From JAHFPN01 sp963765745 (GTDB taxonomy: Bacteria > Pseudomonadota > Alphaproteobacteria > Rhizobiales > Xanthobacteraceae): a stretch of 64,000 nt of DNA. The stretch is taken from contig CAVXXM010000003.1 in NCBI GenBank assembly GCA_963765745.1, positions 992,001 through 1,056,000 of the forward strand, read 5' to 3'. The notes beneath the pieces are model-generated. The model saw nothing but the letters and a program-made list of their open reading frames with translations, searched no databases and was not told where the DNA came from. Position 1 is the first letter of the stretch. Every line of letters begins with the position of its first letter. The translations under genes were made by a program, and so were the position numbers. Shown in pieces: positions 61,380 through 64,000 of this stretch.

Positions 61380-62300
61380 CTACTTGAGCGCCGAGAGCGT
61401 CGTGTCGAACTTGAGCGCGACGATGAAGGCGTTACCGCACCACTTGTTGGACGGATTGCCGACGGCGCTCAGGAGGAAGCTCGTGCAGGTCAAGACGCTC
61501 ATGTCGTTCGCATGATAGCGGAAATCGAGAGTGAGCGTCTTCCACGTGATGGCAAGTCCGACGTTGCCGTAACTGTAGCTCGGGTCGGTGTATCCGAATC
61601 CGAGAGCGGTAAAGCCCGAGCTGGCGATCCACCAATGACCCAATTCGCCGGAGATGTAGGAGCCGAAATCACCCGACTTCCACGGCGTCACCCACTTGGC
61701 GGTGATGGAGGCATAGGTTGCCGGCGCCTTGTTCGAAAAACCCAAGAACGCGAAGGTCTGGCTGTAGTTCAGCAAGTCGGGCGTGTAGAAGACGTTCACG
61801 CCAACATTGAGGTCCGGCGTGATGTTGTAGCCGGCCTTGACGCCGAATTCCCAGAAGTCGCTGTTGTTGGTGAAGCCGTTGAAGACCTCGTTCGGGTAGT
61901 AATAATAGATGAACCCGAGATCGAGCGTGAAAGCGCCCCAGGTGTTGCGCCAGCCGCCGGTGATGTCGATCTCGGCCGACGGGTTGGTGAAGAAGTACGG
62001 CGCGCCGGGTCCCGGCCAATTGACCCGCAGGCCGGCAAGGCCGGCGTAAAACTGGCCCATGTTGGCGGGATTGAACTGAAGCTCGGCATAGGCGCCGAAC
62101 GAAACCTCGCCGTTCGACTGCGATACGCCGCGGAAATTGTAATCGGACATGACCGCCGCGCCGAAGGCCAGGTCCCAAAGCGGCGTCGCCGGCGCGGGTG
62201 CGGGCCGCGCCTTCAGCGCGGGCGCGTCGGCGGCGAGCGCTGCGCCCGACAAGAATGCGGCGGCGCCGATGCCCAGTAGCAGTCCCTTCACGTTCTTCAT
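61380..62300 (-). CDS. TorF-family putative porin
   Basis: 306 residues. Signal peptide (LLLGIGAAAFLSGAALAADA), then a beta-barrel-like sequence with many aromatic residues and short amphipathic strands: LAFGAAVMSDYNFRGVSQSNGEVSFGAYAEL is the family block. The strand-rich pattern continues to FDTTLSALK at the C-terminus; the absence of a terminal aromatic residue is mildly atypical for an outer-membrane barrel. Start at 62300 with AAGGGGA six bases upstream. Function is probably passive transport. Confidence 0.88.
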   Translation of the reverse strand: MKNVKGLLLGIGAAAFLSGAALAADAPALKARPAPAPATPLWDLAFGAAVMSDYNFRGVSQSNGEVSFGAYAELQFNPANMGQFYAGLAGLRVNWPGPGAPYFFTNPSAEIDITGGWRNTWGAFTLDLGFIYYYYPNEVFNGFTNNSDFWEFGVKAGYNITPDLNVGVNVFYTPDLLNYSQTFAFLGFSNKAPATYASITAKWVTPWKSGDFGSYISGELGHWWIASSGFTALGFGYTDPSYSYGNVGLAITWKTLTLDFRYHANDMSVLTCTSFLLSAVGNPSNKWCGNAFIVALKFDTTLSALK

Positions 62301-62609
62301 TGCCGTCCCCTTCATCGATGACCCCAGAACCGATATCCCCTTGCGGGAACGAGGCATGACGATCACAAAATCAAGCGATTCGCGCCGACGCCCCGTCTTC
62401 GTTCGCAGCAAATCGCATGAGGGTTTCGGCGGCAATGTCACAATATCGGCAAGCTGCCTAAGTCGTGGGCAAACAGGCCCTTAGACCGGTTTTCCCATGA
62501 GGTTCTCGACCGGCGTGACAAAAATGGCACAGCTGCGAATGTTTACCGCGGGCCGGCAGGGCCGTACGAACGGCCGGCACTGGTCACGGCTAGTACTGGT
62601 CGAGGTCCG
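62301..62609. promoter_or_regulatory. Divergent intergenic region between the porin and maiA
   Basis: 309 bases holding promoters for the porin (left) and maiA (right). No open frame with a ribosome site, no clear palindrome longer than about 6 bp and no tRNA was recognised. Promoter elements could not be fixed with confidence. Confidence 0.5.
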
Positions 62610-63239
62610 ATGAAGCTCTATTCCTTCTTCCGCTCGTCGGCGGCGTTCCGGGTGCGCATCGCGCTTGGCCTGAAAGGGCTGCCATACGAGACGGTGCCGA
62701 TCCACCTCACCCGGGGCGAGCACCGCGCCGAGGCCTTCCGCGGCGTGAACCCGCAACGGCGCCTGCCCGCGCTCGTGCTCGACGACGGCACGGTGCTGAT
62801 CCAGTCGCTCGCCATCATCGAGTATCTCGACGAGCTCCATCCGCAGCCCCCGCTTCTGCCGGCCGATCCGGTGGCGCGGGCCAAGGCGCGGGCGGTCGCC
62901 GGCATCATCGGTTCCGACATCCATCCGGTGAACAATTCGGGCGTGCTCAAGGAGCTGCGCAGCCGGTTCAAGGCCGACGAGGCCCAGATCAACGCCTGGA
63001 TCGCGCACTGGATTTTGGAGGGCTTCGCGGCGGTCGAGGCCTTGATCGAGCCCGGGCCCTTCGCGTTCGGATCGGCACCTGGTGTCGCCGACATTTGCAT
63101 CGTCCCCCAGGTCCACAACGCCCGCCGGTTCAAGGTTCCGCTCGACGAATTCCCCAGGATCGCGGCCGTGGACGCCGCGGCGCGGGTGCTTCCGGCCTTC
63201 GCCGCTGCATTTCCGGAAGCGCAACCGGATGCGGAATGA
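62610..63239 (+). CDS. maiA: Maleylacetoacetate isomerase (zeta-class GST)
   Basis: 209 residues, zeta GST family: LYSFFRSSAAFRVRIALGLKGL has the SSxxxxxR catalytic motif (SSAAFRVR), followed by VNPQRRLPALVLDDGTVLIQSLAIIEYLDE and APGVADICIVPQ. It isomerises maleylacetoacetate to fumarylacetoacetate with glutathione in tyrosine degradation. Other pathway genes (hmgA, fahA) are not in view. Start at 62610 directly opens into the fold. Divergent from the porin. Confidence 0.92.
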   Translation: MKLYSFFRSSAAFRVRIALGLKGLPYETVPIHLTRGEHRAEAFRGVNPQRRLPALVLDDGTVLIQSLAIIEYLDELHPQPPLLPADPVARAKARAVAGIIGSDIHPVNNSGVLKELRSRFKADEAQINAWIAHWILEGFAAVEALIEPGPFAFGSAPGVADICIVPQVHNARRFKVPLDEFPRIAAVDAAARVLPAFAAAFPEAQPDAE

Positions 63240-63314
63240 GCCTCGAGCCTCCCGTCCACACTTCGGTCACGTTTTGCTAGGCTCTATCGACGAACGGCAA
63301 TGGAATCAGGGCCC

Positions 63315-64000
63315 ATGAACGCCTCACGCGCGATCGGACTCGCCATGGCGTGCCTCGTTGCGCTGTTCGGCGCGGCAAGCGCGCAGCCGCTTCCGCCCGG
63401 CTCGATACCGGGCGCACCGCCGCCAGGCGTACGCGTCCCGCAGCCCGTGTTCCCCAATACGCCGACAGCTCAGGGCAATCCGATCTGTGTGCGGCTCGAG
63501 ACCGCGCTGAAGCAACTCGACGTGCCGGTGGGCGGCGACCCGGATGTGCTCCGGCGCTACGACGAGTCGATCAACCGGCAGCGTGTCGAGCTCGATCAGG
63601 CGATCATGCAGGGCCGCCGTCTGGGCTGCGATTCTCGCGGCGGCTTCTTTCTGTTCGGCAGCCTGCAGCGGCCGCCGCAATGCGACCAGCTCAACGGCCG
63701 CATCGTTCAGATGCGCAACAACGTCGATCGAATGCTGGGCGAGGTCGAGCGTCTGCGCGGCAGCGATACCGGCCGCGACGCGCAGCGGCGCCAGCTCGTG
63801 GCCACGCTCGCGCAGAATAATTGCGGTCCGCAGTATCGTACGGCCGCGGCGCCGCAGCAGCCACAGCGCCCGCGCACCCTTTTCGAGTCGCTGTTCGGCG
63901 GCCCGCTGCGCGAAGAAGCTTCGCCCGACGCCGATCCGCTGCAAATGCCGCTGTCCGGCGCTTTCCGCACGGTTTGCGTGCGCACCTGCGACGGCTTCTT
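63315..64000 (+). CDS. DUF2865-family protein, 3' end outside the window
   Basis: At least 228 residues with a signal peptide (AMACLVALFGAASAQP). Pro-rich start, then helical segments with RLETALKQLD, RRYDESINRQRVELDQAI and RIVQMRNNVDRMLGEVERLR (coiled-coil-like), and then RTVCVRTCDGFF, the conserved DUF2865 C-terminal motif, cut by the window edge. The ATG at 63315 follows CAGGGCCC. Family function is unknown; it is a periplasmic or envelope protein common in this order. Confidence 0.85.
   Translation, partial: MNASRAIGLAMACLVALFGAASAQPLPPGSIPGAPPPGVRVPQPVFPNTPTAQGNPICVRLETALKQLDVPVGGDPDVLRRYDESINRQRVELDQAIMQGRRLGCDSRGGFFLFGSLQRPPQCDQLNGRIVQMRNNVDRMLGEVERLRGSDTGRDAQRRQLVATLAQNNCGPQYRTAAAPQQPQRPRTLFESLFGGPLREEASPDADPLQMPLSGAFRTVCVRTCDGF

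Overview
The window comes from a GC-rich alphaproteobacterium, most likely order Hyphomicrobiales (Rhizobiales) near the Bradyrhizobium/Xanthobacter group. The evidence is a CcrM-type cell-cycle methyltransferase, an acpXL-lpxXL cluster for very-long-chain lipid A, a DUF2865 protein, an ArsR-methyltransferase fusion and two copies of a palindromic intergenic element of the kind common in Bradyrhizobium relatives. No tRNA, rRNA, CRISPR array, insertion sequence or prophage was seen.

Layout. 1-5.6 kb (minus strand): urea ABC transporter urtABCD (urtD cut by the window edge) with a HupE/UreJ nickel permease upstream. 5.8-12.7 kb: a small membrane-anchored protein, a PLP aminotransferase with a small translationally coupled partner, a CPA1 cation/proton antiporter, a chemoreceptor and a two-gene copper module (DUF2946, PCu(A)C chaperone). 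12.7-19.9 kb (minus): a six-gene hyfBCEFGI-like operon whose 'large hydrogenase subunit' has serines in place of the first pair of NiFe-binding cysteines and lacks the second pair. It is best read as an energy-converting-hydrogenase-related (Ehr) complex and is the most interesting system here. 20.2-25.5 kb (plus): acpXL, fabZ, two ketosynthases (one without catalytic Cys), an alcohol dehydrogenase and lpxXL. 25.6-30.4 kb: a histidine phosphatase, rhodanese, mmsA, a GST and two short-chain dehydrogenases. 30.4-38.2 kb (minus): two TRAP transporters, the second in an operon with an altronate/galactarate dehydratase. 38.2-43.4 kb (minus): pssA, psd, mntH and an Atm1-type ABC exporter. 43.4-50.4 kb: a LOG-family protein, smc, a DsbA-like oxidoreductase, a DUF721 protein, mutY and ridA. 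50.4-57 kb: ccrM, panE, a TrmO-like protein, the ArsR-methyltransferase, an extensin-like protein, a secreted deaminase and a low-affinity iron permease family protein. 57-64 kb: cimA, a 41-residue membrane protein, a badly disrupted cysS, a small secreted protein, a VOC protein, a TorF-like porin, maiA and a truncated DUF2865 protein.

Sequence quality matters. At least nine housekeeping or conserved genes carry reading-frame breaks (hyfF, pssA, psd, mntH, the Atm1-type exporter, smc, cimA, cysS), nearly all explained by one surplus base, often in a GGG/CCC/AAA run. They cluster at 38.5-45.4 kb and 58.2-59.7 kb, while 16-38 kb is clean. Assembly error is the simplest explanation, so these genes are annotated across the breaks. 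The 3' half of cysS is so disturbed that true decay cannot be excluded.
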